The position numbers and the translations under genes were made by a program. From assembly GCA_017620875.1 (NCBI GenBank), contig JAGAUH010000095.1:1-13427 (forward strand): 13,427 nt of DNA, given 5' to 3'. This DNA comes from Clostridia bacterium (lineage in GTDB: Bacteria > Bacillota > Clostridia > Christensenellales > Borkfalkiaceae). Shown piece by piece: positions 7,743 to 13,427 of the stretch. The notes under the pieces are model-generated. The model saw only the letters and a list, made by a program, of their open reading frames with translations, had not been told where the DNA came from and did not search any database. The number at the start of each line of letters is the position of its first letter. Position 1 is the stretch's first letter.

Positions 7743-8099
7743 TTATTCTTGTTCTGTTATTTCTTTTGCCAAGTCGATTATATCTTGAGCATATTTTGCC
7801 TTTCTATTATCGAGCATTTTTTTGTATATAGGATAGTTTACGCTAACCCCTAAAATGCCAACGCAACCAATAACTATACCTAAAACAAACCATAAAGTAG
7901 TTGCAGGTCCTATAACTTCCATCGCTAGACACATGCCAACGCCTAAAACCAAACTAAAAATAATACCAAAGGTATAAGCGAAAATTAGCGGTGGTAGTTT
8001 TACTTTGTTATCTAACCTTTTAAGTGCTTTTACTTTGCTAGTTTCTTTTGGTGCATACTCGTTTGCAATTTGCTCTGCATAAAATTTTTCTGTGTTCAT
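7743..8099 (-). CDS. small two-helix membrane protein of unknown function
   Basis: This 118-residue protein has a charged N-terminal segment and two hydrophobic helices (about 37-60 and 67-89, short loop EVIGPAT between). A charged C-terminal helix follows (KKMLDNRKAKYAQDIIDLAKEITEQE). N and C termini should lie on the same side, probably cytoplasmic. I chose ATG at 8097-8099 because a full GGAGG (8111-8107) sits seven bases upstream. An in-frame upstream start at 8129 would read through this ribosome binding site and lies in the -10 box, so it is not credible. I do not recognise a catalytic motif. From memory, similar short proteins in Firmicutes have sometimes carried the automatic name dihydropteridine reductase, which nothing here supports. 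It is the first gene of an operon with tetR, so it may be the sensor, target or effector of that regulator. Confidence 0.85.
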   Translation of the reverse strand: MNTEKFYAEQIANEYAPKETSKVKALKRLDNKVKLPPLIFAYTFGIIFSLVLGVGMCLAMEVIGPATTLWFVLGIVIGCVGILGVSVNYPIYKKMLDNRKAKYAQDIIDLAKEITEQE

Positions 8100-8119
8100 A
8101 ATTGTTCCTCCGTTATTTT

Positions 8120-8137
8120 GATAATACAATTATACCA
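8120..8137 (-). promoter_or_regulatory. extended -10 promoter with overlapping palindrome
   Basis: On the minus strand, TGGTATAAT (8137-8129) is a perfect extended -10. No good -35 is at 17 bases; TTGGGC (8160-8155) is 20 bases away. ATAAT-ACA-ATTAT (8121-8133, plus-strand order) is a palindrome covering the -10 and the start region, a sensible place for a repressor such as the co-transcribed TetR protein. The palindrome is AT-rich and could be chance. Confidence 0.6.
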
Positions 8138-8200
8138 CTAAAAAAATTAAAATAGCCCAACAAAAACGTTAAAAAAAGTCTATTTGTGCAATTATTTTTA

Positions 8201-8234
8201 AAAAAAATTAGCCTACCCGAACCGAGTAGGCTAA
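8201..8234 (-). terminator. terminator after the SGNH lipoprotein gene
   Basis: TTAGCCTAC (8208-8216) pairs with GTAGGCTAA (8226-8234) around a 9-base loop. In minus-strand reading the stem is followed by eight T (8207-8200). It begins about 16 bases past the stop codon of the large lipoprotein gene and ends that transcript. Confidence 0.85.
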
Positions 8235-8250
8235 AATAATTTAAATTAAA

Positions 8251-11200
8251 TTAAGCAGTTGCTAAACAAATATTTTCTGCATAACCTCTTAAAGTTTCCG
8301 CTTGCGTCGACGTCATTGTAGTTGAGCCTACGGTATTTAGTACGGTAGTATCAGTATACGTTTTACCAAATAGTATCATATACATAGAAGAACCAATCAT
8401 ATATCCAACTGTCGCTTTGTTAGGTCCGCCACTTTGCGCGTATACTAAAGAATATTTATAAGAAGTACACTTATAACTAGAATTTAGTTTGTTTATTTCT
8501 GCAGTCCAAGTGTCTGCTAAAGTAGCATAAAACTCACAACCAACGTCTTTAGTCGTCCAATCAGTTTCTTTTAGAGCGGTAGTGCCGTCGGTATCGTATT
8601 TAACGGAATATGATACTTCTCCACCCGTTGTAGTATAGATGGTTTGAGTTTTTTCTGCAGCGTAAGCCATTAAATAAATATTAGGTGTTTCTGCGTGTAA
8701 AATAGGATAAATTTCTTTTAACGCAGCAAGTTCGCTTTCTATTACGTCCGTAGCAGAACTCGTTACCCTACGAGTAATTTGAAGTATAATATAATCCCAC
8801 TCTTTTTCTAATAGCATTTCTCTTAAACCGTAGTCGGTAGCGTCGTCTTTAAGCGCGTTAAAGGTAAAAGACGTATCTAAACACTCTCCATAATATACGG
8901 TTTTATTATCTACAACGCTAACTAGTTCTGGGAAGAATGTAGAAACGTTGTAGTCGTTTAATAAGCCCGAACCAACTACCAATACGTTATAATCGCTAGT
9001 TGTAGGATCTGGCTCTGGGTCTGGAGTAGGCGTAGAAGAAGAAAGTATTACGCTTTCTGCAATGCCTTTTAATTCCGTTGCTAAATCTTCCGTCATAGAA
9101 ACGGTTGTAGAAACGCCCGTAACTTCGTCGATAGTAGTAATGCTATTTAAACAAGTTACGCTAGAAGCATAAGTTTTACCAAATAACAACATATATAAAC
9201 TTGATGCTTGTAAATATCCTACGGTTGCTTTATTTTTTCCGCTAGTATGTTGTTTATAACAAGCGCCGTAATAATATGCTTTACAACCATAATTACTATT
9301 AGTCTTGTTAATTTCTTCTGACCAAGTAGTAGCAAGTCCCGTATAATAATCGGTAGATTGTGCTTCTGTTAAAGTTTCCTTTAAGGTTGCACCTGCACTA
9401 TCAGTCATTTTAGTATATCCTACTGCGCCACCTTCCGTTGTAAATTTGGTTGGGTTTGCGCTACCGTTTAAAGCCATTAAATAAATATTAGGCGTTTCTG
9501 CATGTAAAATTGGATATACTGCTTTTAATGCAGCAAGTTCGCTTGCTTCTATTCCGTTACCATTTGGGGTTGTTCTACGAGAAATTTGAAGAACTATATA
9601 ATCCCACTCTTTAGATGCTAACGCTTCTCTTAAACCGTAGTCGTTTGCATCTTCTACTAAAGCGTTAAATACGAAAGAAGCATTTAAAACTCCGCCAACG
9701 TAAACGGTTTTATTATCGGCTTGTTCTACTAGTTCTGGGAAGAAACCAAATAGGTTATAATCGTTTAATAATCCCGAACCAACAACTAAAACGTTTAAGT
9801 CTGCAGGGTTAGTTTCTAATACGGGGATTTTACCATCTAAAACGGTTTCTTTAGCGGTTTGTTGATATTTAGATATATTGGTTAATCCTGCCGAATAAGT
9901 AACCCCTACAGGAGTTTCGTTATAAATAGTTGCAAATACGGTACAAGCAACCAAATAAGTACCGCTTAAGTTAGGGTGTCTTTGGTCGGCATTGTATAGG
10001 TTTTCTGACGGATAACTATCGTAGTGGTTTTCAAACGCGTAACCTGCTTTTATAATTGCACTCTTATCAAGTCCTAATTCGTTAGCAAAATATTCCGAAA
10101 CATCTACTTGTAAAAATTTAACGTGTTCTTTTCTTGGATAGGTTATGCTATCGCCTTTAACCATTGCAATTGGGTTAGTAGCGTCGTAAGCGGTTATAAT
10201 ATCGTCTTGGTCGCCCCAAACGGCGTATAACAACAATTGCGCGCCCGCGTCGGTTGCCATTTGTTTCATAACTTTGGCAGCGGCAAGTTCTGCGTTAAAG
10301 GTAGTTACGTCGTACTCTTTAGGCACGATTCTACGAGATGGTTCAACAATTACGTAATCAAATTTTTGAGATAACAACAAGTCGTAAGCCTTTGCTCCGT
10401 GTACGGTTTGATTTGTCGCATAGTCGGAAATGGTTGCCGAACCCCTTGTAACGCTTGATACGGAAATATTTTTACCAGCGCTTCTTGCAACGTTTTCGAA
10501 CACGGTAGGTAAGTTGTTAAAGAATACTAAACTGTTACCTAAAATTAAAACTCTCATAGGATCGTCTTGGTCGTTTACGATTTGGCTACAAACGGAGTTT
10601 TTAACTTGATACTCACAACCAATACCTAAAATACTAACGTATGCGTTACCTGCTAAATCGGTAGTATTAACGGTTTGAACTAAAGTTCCGTTTAATGAGA
10701 ATTTAATTACTCCGTCTTCTTTTAAGATAGCAAACTTAACGTATTCCCCAGCGTAGTTACCAGGTATAGCGTTTACCCTATGGTCGTCTGCTCCGCTATC
10801 GCCCCAATTTAACCATCCGTCGTTAGTGCCAGGCTTGTTTGCAGTTGCATAAGTGCTATATCCGTTTTGTCCTAGCGTACCGGATAAGTCTAGGTAGAAA
10901 TAATAACCTATAAATCTACCTTCTAAAAGGTTATAAGGTGCCGCGTTAGAAGAAATTGCTATACCAATTTTTGGGAAAGCATCACCAATATTATTATTAG
11001 TAATCATAATTTCGGTTTCGAAACGCAAACTTGTAGAAGACACTAAATTGCCATCTGCGTCGTTTACTAAATAAACCGAATTGTTTTCGTCGGTAGTTTT
11101 TGTATGAGTAAATCCGCTACCGTTTATTGCAACGTTACTTGCGTTTGGTCCACGGAATTTAGCAGTTTTTAAAACGTTTAGTCCCGTTTCTTCCCAACGA

Positions 11201-11628
11201 GCGTAATAAATTACGTCGGTATCAGGAACAAGAGTTTTTTCGGTAACTTCTACTCCACCGGTTTTAGCCGTAAACCAACCTGCAAAAATAAAGTTGCCGT
11301 TTACTACCGTTGGTAAAGGACCTATTTCGGTATTATATTCTCTTGTATAAGACGGTTCAGAAACAGTACCGCCGTTTGCATCAAAGGTAATGGTTATTTG
11401 TTTAATTTCCCAATGAGCGTAGTAAACTATTCCTTTTTCTACAACCGTTTCAGAATTAACTTGATCTCCACCGGTTTTTTCTGTAAACCAACCTTTAAAG
11501 TCATAACCCGTTCTTGTAATAATAGGTAATTGTCCTAATTTATCACCATAGTTTAACTCTACTTGGTCGTATGGTGCGCCAGAGTAATTATAATCGTAAA
11601 TAATTATAAAACTTTGTACTTGGAACAC
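8251..11628 (-). CDS. long intact frame of the broken lipoprotein: Flg_new repeats, concanavalin-like, SGNH and two SGNH-like domains
   Basis: This 1125-codon open frame is the C-terminal 88% of the broken gene. Its nominal GTG start at 11628 has no ribosome binding site and sits inside a repeat, so it is probably not an independent gene. Residues 5-73 and 76-145 are Flg_new/InlB B-type repeats (GYDFKGWFTEKTGG and FIFAGWFTAKTGG). Residues 152-345 are a concanavalin-like beta sandwich. Residues 358-570 form an SGNH hydrolase close to the DUF4886 type: GNS with S366, TRG with G396 and DQRHPN with D548 and H551, then GTYLVA. Such domains usually deacetylate or de-esterify polysaccharides. Residues 612-862 and 880-1125 are two SGNH-like copies with VGSGLL in place of GNS and NKATVGY in place of RHPN, so both seem catalytically dead. 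A TPTPDPEPDPTT linker joins them. Confidence 0.75.
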   Translation of the reverse strand: MFQVQSFIIIYDYNYSGAPYDQVELNYGDKLGQLPIITRTGYDFKGWFTEKTGGDQVNSETVVEKGIVYYAHWEIKQITITFDANGGTVSEPSYTREYNTEIGPLPTVVNGNFIFAGWFTAKTGGVEVTEKTLVPDTDVIYYARWEETGLNVLKTAKFRGPNASNVAINGSGFTHTKTTDENNSVYLVNDADGNLVSSTSLRFETEIMITNNNIGDAFPKIGIAISSNAAPYNLLEGRFIGYYFYLDLSGTLGQNGYSTYATANKPGTNDGWLNWGDSGADDHRVNAIPGNYAGEYVKFAILKEDGVIKFSLNGTLVQTVNTTDLAGNAYVSILGIGCEYQVKNSVCSQIVNDQDDPMRVLILGNSLVFFNNLPTVFENVARSAGKNISVSSVTRGSATISDYATNQTVHGAKAYDLLLSQKFDYVIVEPSRRIVPKEYDVTTFNAELAAAKVMKQMATDAGAQLLLYAVWGDQDDIITAYDATNPIAMVKGDSITYPRKEHVKFLQVDVSEYFANELGLDKSAIIKAGYAFENHYDSYPSENLYNADQRHPNLSGTYLVACTVFATIYNETPVGVTYSAGLTNISKYQQTAKETVLDGKIPVLETNPADLNVLVVGSGLLNDYNLFGFFPELVEQADNKTVYVGGVLNASFVFNALVEDANDYGLREALASKEWDYIVLQISRRTTPNGNGIEASELAALKAVYPILHAETPNIYLMALNGSANPTKFTTEGGAVGYTKMTDSAGATLKETLTEAQSTDYYTGLATTWSEEINKTNSNYGCKAYYYGACYKQHTSGKNKATVGYLQASSLYMLLFGKTYASSVTCLNSITTIDEVTGVSTTVSMTEDLATELKGIAESVILSSSTPTPDPEPDPTTSDYNVLVVGSGLLNDYNVSTFFPELVSVVDNKTVYYGECLDTSFTFNALKDDATDYGLREMLLEKEWDYIILQITRRVTSSATDVIESELAALKEIYPILHAETPNIYLMAYAAEKTQTIYTTTGGEVSYSVKYDTDGTTALKETDWTTKDVGCEFYATLADTWTAEINKLNSSYKCTSYKYSLVYAQSGGPNKATVGYMIGSSMYMILFGKTYTDTTVLNTVGSTTMTSTQAETLRGYAENICLATA
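8254..8991 (-). repeat. SGNH-like domain copy 3 (tandem duplicate)
   Basis: This stretch encodes a domain very similar to the one at 9043-9795. Shared strings are NVLVVGSGLLNDYN, FFPELV, DNKTVY, DYGLRE, KEWDYI, ESELAALK, YPILHAETPNIYLMA, NKATVGY and LFGKTY. DNA similarity is also visible, for example around 8660-8735 against 9465-9545. The copies are separated only by a proline-rich linker. The inferred event is an internal duplication followed by divergence. Confidence 0.85.
9043..9795 (-). repeat. SGNH-like domain copy 2 (tandem duplicate)
   Basis: This is the partner of the copy at 8254-8991. Both share the strand-1 position of the true SGNH domain (9919-10557), and DYIVLQISRR matches DYVIVEPSRR there. 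The nucleophile position is Gly instead of Ser, and the Asp-His pair is missing. Confidence 0.85.
11194..11616 (-). repeat. two Flg_new (InlB B-type) repeats
   Basis: Two consecutive units of about 70 residues share the pattern strand, GxLPxxxxxGxxFxGWFTxKTGG, then IYYAxW. Such repeats are beta-grasp-like spacers of bacterial surface proteins. A related, more divergent repeat precedes them (11640-11828), interrupted by the frameshift. Confidence 0.85.
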
Positions 11629-11831
11629 TGCGCTAACCGTTACGTCTTTTCTGGCATAACGAAAGTATTTTCCGTTTGCTCTACTCCGTCTACTAAGTAT
11701 TTTACTAGGTTGTATCCCTTGTTAGTGCTAACGAAAATCGTAATAGTCGTTCCTGCAGGCGCACTTGTTTGAGAAGTTAAAATTGTTCCGCCCGTTTTAT
11801 CTTCTATGGTAATAGTATAAGTTGCCACTTG

Positions 11832-11981
11832 AGAACTAGAAGAACTGCTTGGCTGAGAACTTGGCTCAGAACTAGACGTAGAACTTGGGGCAGAACTAGA
11901 AGATTCTTCTACACTAGAACTGCTAGAAGAACTAGGCTCTACGCTAGAACTACTATTGGTTACTTCTTAACTAGAAGAACT
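11832..11981 (-). repeat. serine-rich low-complexity linker
   Basis: About 50 codons, mostly AGT, TCT and AGC with scattered Glu, Pro and Val, encode a Ser-rich stalk typical of lipoproteins in clostridia. The in-frame TAA (11969-11967) lies within it. Repetition of AGTTCT units makes this stretch prone to slippage and mis-assembly. Confidence 0.8.
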
Positions 11982-12086
11982 TTGTGGAACTTGTTGACTA
12001 TTTCTTGGCGTTGTAGTATTACAAGCAGCAATCGCCAAAGAAAACATCAAGCACAAAATTAAAAGTAAACCTGTGATTTTTTTCAT
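11967..12086 (-). CDS. truncated lipoprotein N-terminus (39 residues)
   Basis: The ATG at 12084-12086 has a full GGAGG five bases upstream. The peptide begins with MKK, has a hydrophobic core (LLLILCLMFSLAIA) and a lipobox ending IAAC with Cys22, then a short Thr/Asn/Ser tail. It would be lipidated and exported. It stops at codon 40 (TAA) in the Ser-rich linker, so as written the cell would make only this short lipopeptide. It is the head of the broken lipoprotein gene, not likely a separate gene. Confidence 0.65.
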   Translation of the reverse strand: MKKITGLLLILCLMFSLAIAACNTTTPRNSQQVPQSSSS

Positions 12087-12149
12087 AAAAACCTCCATAA
12101 ATATTTTTTATATTTAGCATCCAAATTTTTGGATTACAAAAAATTTAAA
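12087..12149 (-). other. 63-base intergenic spacer with a small palindrome
   Basis: Between the two surface-protein genes lie the GGAGG site (12096-12092) and a palindrome ATCCAAA-TT-TTTGGAT (12119-12134). Neither strand has a T-tract right after the stem, so it is not a terminator. Only a poor promoter (TTGTAA, 17 bases, TAAATA) is visible. The two genes may therefore be co-transcribed, with the palindrome as an operator or RNA-processing site. Confidence 0.4.
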
Positions 12150-13427
12150 TTAACTAATACCGCAACCCGTTATCTCGTGCTTAATACTATCAGACCACCA
12201 AGCACCCAACTCTGGGTTAGAGTATAAAGTACTGTCGTTAGATGCAATTACTCCCGGTTTTACCGCCAACGTAAGATAAGTAGAGTTTGTAGAGTTAGGA
12301 TATCCAAAGGTACAATAAGGTATCATTATTTCGTAAGTTACAACGTTTAAACCATTTTCCTGTGTCACGTTAAAACTAAAATTAGATACGCTTGCAGAGT
12401 TTAATATTGAGTTTACGTATGCTCTACGATAATAAGACGTGTCACCAGAGTTGTGATAACACCTTATTTCCACGTTGGTATTAGACCAAGTTTTATAAGA
12501 GTTGGTTATCTCGGCATCTTCTTCCGTGCCATCTCCAACTATTGCATTGTCGCGGTAGTTTGTAGTTGCAAACTCACCTATAACGTATATAAAAGACCTA
12601 CCTAAAAAGGCTTTAGTTTTAAAATACTCGCCGTTGCTAGCGGTTTCTTGCGTTGCGTTTAGTCCACCTGCTGTCCACTCGGCATCCGAAATAGTTCCGT
12701 CAATGGTAATTCCTTCGTTTACAATGCCTTTTTCTATAGCGATATTGTCTAATTCGGTTGTATCCGTAATATAAACTCCGTTAAACGCGGTATAACTTTG
12801 ATATTGAGATAACACGCCTACGGTACAAGCCCCTGCAAAATTTGCATGAGTAGATTGTAAACACGGTATTCCGTTTAGCATAAAGGTACCGGTGCTTCCT
12901 TGTTTTAAAACGCTAAAAGTATTTACTCCGCCACCAATAACGGCATTGCTATAACCCATATTGCCATTAGGGATATAAACGTACCTTTCGCCACCAACCC
13001 AAGGGTCCCCCGCTTGGGTAACGGTATCTTTAGAAGATCTCCAGTTGTAACTTCCGTTTATCTTATAAACCATGCTAACTTTTCTATTTTTTTCACTCGG
13101 CTCGCTAGCACCTAAAAGATCCCAATAAAACCATAATAAATTATCATCGTTTAATTTTACCAATATACCCACTTTACAAGCTTTTCCAGTATTATCAGAT
13201 TCCGTAGCGTGTACTTGTATATCGGTTTGATAATAAAAGTTTGTTGCACTAACGTCTTTAGAGTGATATGCCTCAAGCGATGCCGTAAACAACGTTGGGA
13301 CTTTAGTACTGTCAAAACAGTATCTAGCATTTTTTATTACATAAGCAGAATAAGTACCAAACAAAGCATAATAGAATCGTCCGCTTAACTTTGAGTTTTG
13401 ATATTGATAAACAATAATATCGTTGAC
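12150..13427 (-). CDS. secreted-type protein with concanavalin-like and CBM9-like domains (5' end beyond the window)
   Basis: The frame is open to the right edge, so 426 residues of the C-terminal part are visible and the true start lies outside. A TTG at 13364 is only an internal codon. Visible residues 46-221 form a beta-sandwich, probably concanavalin/LamG-like (VGILVKLNDDNLLWFYWDLL, then FSVLKQGSTGTFMLNG). It resembles the module in the neighbouring lipoprotein. Residues about 238-396 begin with ITIDGTISDAEW and match the CBM9-like or DOMON-like fold that often binds sugars in xylanases and other surface enzymes. No catalytic domain is visible in this part. The protein has few Cys and many Asn, Thr and Ser, as usual for exported proteins, so secretion is inferred. 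It ends with TAA 63 bases before the broken lipoprotein gene. The likely role is polysaccharide binding. The upstream part may hold the enzyme or anchor. Confidence 0.75.
   Translation of the reverse strand, partial: VNDIIVYQYQNSKLSGRFYYALFGTYSAYVIKNARYCFDSTKVPTLFTASLEAYHSKDVSATNFYYQTDIQVHATESDNTGKACKVGILVKLNDDNLLWFYWDLLGASEPSEKNRKVSMVYKINGSYNWRSSKDTVTQAGDPWVGGERYVYIPNGNMGYSNAVIGGGVNTFSVLKQGSTGTFMLNGIPCLQSTHANFAGACTVGVLSQYQSYTAFNGVYITDTTELDNIAIEKGIVNEGITIDGTISDAEWTAGGLNATQETASNGEYFKTKAFLGRSFIYVIGEFATTNYRDNAIVGDGTEEDAEITNSYKTWSNTNVEIRCYHNSGDTSYYRRAYVNSILNSASVSNFSFNVTQENGLNVVTYEIMIPYCTFGYPNSTNSTYLTLAVKPGVIASNDSTLYSNPELGAWWSDSIKHEITGCGIS

Larger units (their letters stand above)
8251..12086 (-). 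pseudogene. broken gene for a large InlB-repeat/SGNH-domain lipoprotein
   Basis: Read as one gene from ATG at 12084-12086 (GGAGG five bases upstream), this would encode a 1278-residue surface lipoprotein. Two lesions break it. Codon 40 is TAA (11969-11967) inside a Ser-rich linker. Later, a run of four A (11650-11647, minus strand) is one base short, so the frame ends at TAA 11642-11640. Adding one A there restores VMPEKDVTVSAVF, the normal end of such repeats. Predicted layout: signal peptide 1-21 with Cys22, Ser-rich linker 36-85, InlB-like repeat 88-154, two Flg_new repeats 158-298, concanavalin-like module 305-498, SGNH hydrolase 511-723 and two SGNH-like domains 765-1013 and 1033-1278. 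Downstream frames have no good ribosome binding site. The long intact remainder argues for recent inactivation or a sequencing error. Confidence 0.8.

Noticed and set aside
8100..8129. Longer N-terminus for the two-helix membrane protein starting at 8129
   Set aside because: The extension would translate the GGAGG ribosome binding site and begin inside the -10 box. The ATG at 8099 has ideal spacing to that site.
11640..11660. Programmed -1 ribosomal frameshift as explanation for the frame change
   Set aside because: The bases before the shift (CCA GAA AAG) do not form a standard X-XXY-YYZ slippery heptamer, and the upstream TAA at codon 40 would stop ribosomes anyway. Single-codon slippage at AAG is not fully excluded.
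11640..11828. Separate 62-residue gene starting with GTG at 11828
   Set aside because: It is in frame with the lipoprotein signal peptide upstream, has no ribosome binding site and encodes an InlB-like repeat cut by the frameshift. It is a fragment of the broken gene.
11829..12062. Plus-strand frame rich in Arg and Thr
   Set aside because: It is the antisense of the Ser-rich linker. The composition comes from AGT/TCT repeats on the other strand, and there is no ribosome binding site.
12119..12134. Palindrome as terminator between the two surface-protein genes
   Set aside because: No T-tract follows the stem on either strand, and the stem is short and AT-rich.
13362..13364. TTG at 13364 as true start of the right-most protein
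   Set aside because: The frame stays open upstream to the window edge with coherent protein sequence and no ribosome binding site near the TTG, so the gene is cut by the window.
1..13427. Reassignment of TGA or TAA codons
   Set aside because: All conserved enzymes (LepA, HemW, GH43, GDPD) read full length with the standard code and end at TAA at the expected place.
1..13427. CRISPR array, insertion sequence, prophage or tRNA
   Set aside because: No spaced direct repeats, transposase or integrase motifs, phage genes or cloverleaf sequence were seen. The only large repeats are protein-domain duplications in the lipoprotein.

Overview
The window looks like a low-G+C chromosomal segment from an anaerobic Gram-positive bacterium of the Bacillota (Firmicutes), probably an uncultured clostridial lineage. 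Supporting signs are the adjacent lepA and hemW genes (a common Firmicutes arrangement), strong GGAGG-type ribosome binding sites, sigma-A promoters with extended -10 elements, hairpin plus T-tract terminators, and a surface lipoprotein with a serine-rich linker and InlB/Flg_new-type repeats. The exact genus cannot be read from the sequence. A Christensenellales-like gut bacterium is only a guess. Every complete gene ends in TAA.

Region 1 (1-3924) is core metabolism. The left edge holds a possible 3' end of a plus-strand gene. It is followed by the minus-strand lepA-hemW operon: the translation factor EF-4 and a heme chaperone of the radical SAM family. A plus-strand glycerophosphodiester phosphodiesterase (GDPD) gene diverges from lepA across a 130-bp promoter region.

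Region 2 (3948-7105) is a minus-strand operon with a clear promoter and a shared bidirectional terminator. Its genes, in transcription order, are a cytoplasmic GH43 glycosidase with a beta-rich C-terminal domain, a phosphoglycolate-phosphatase-like HAD hydrolase and a GNAT acetyltransferase.

Region 3 (7117-8137) is a two-gene operon: a 118-residue two-helix membrane protein followed by a TetR-family regulator. It has an extended -10 promoter that overlaps a small palindrome, and a strong terminator.

Region 4 (8201-13427) carries two large secreted carbohydrate-active or adhesion-type proteins on the minus strand. The downstream one would be a 1278-residue lipoprotein: signal peptide, Ser-rich linker, InlB-like repeats, a concanavalin-like module, one SGNH hydrolase domain and two further SGNH-like domains that have lost catalytic residues. 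It is broken by an in-frame TAA at codon 40 and by a one-base frameshift about 320 bases later, so as written it is a pseudogene (or the assembly is wrong). The upstream one runs off the right edge. It pairs a similar concanavalin-like module with a CBM9-like domain.

I see no mobile element, CRISPR array, tRNA or rRNA. The most unusual content is the triple SGNH architecture and its double lesion. I did not find evidence strong enough to claim a wholly new system.
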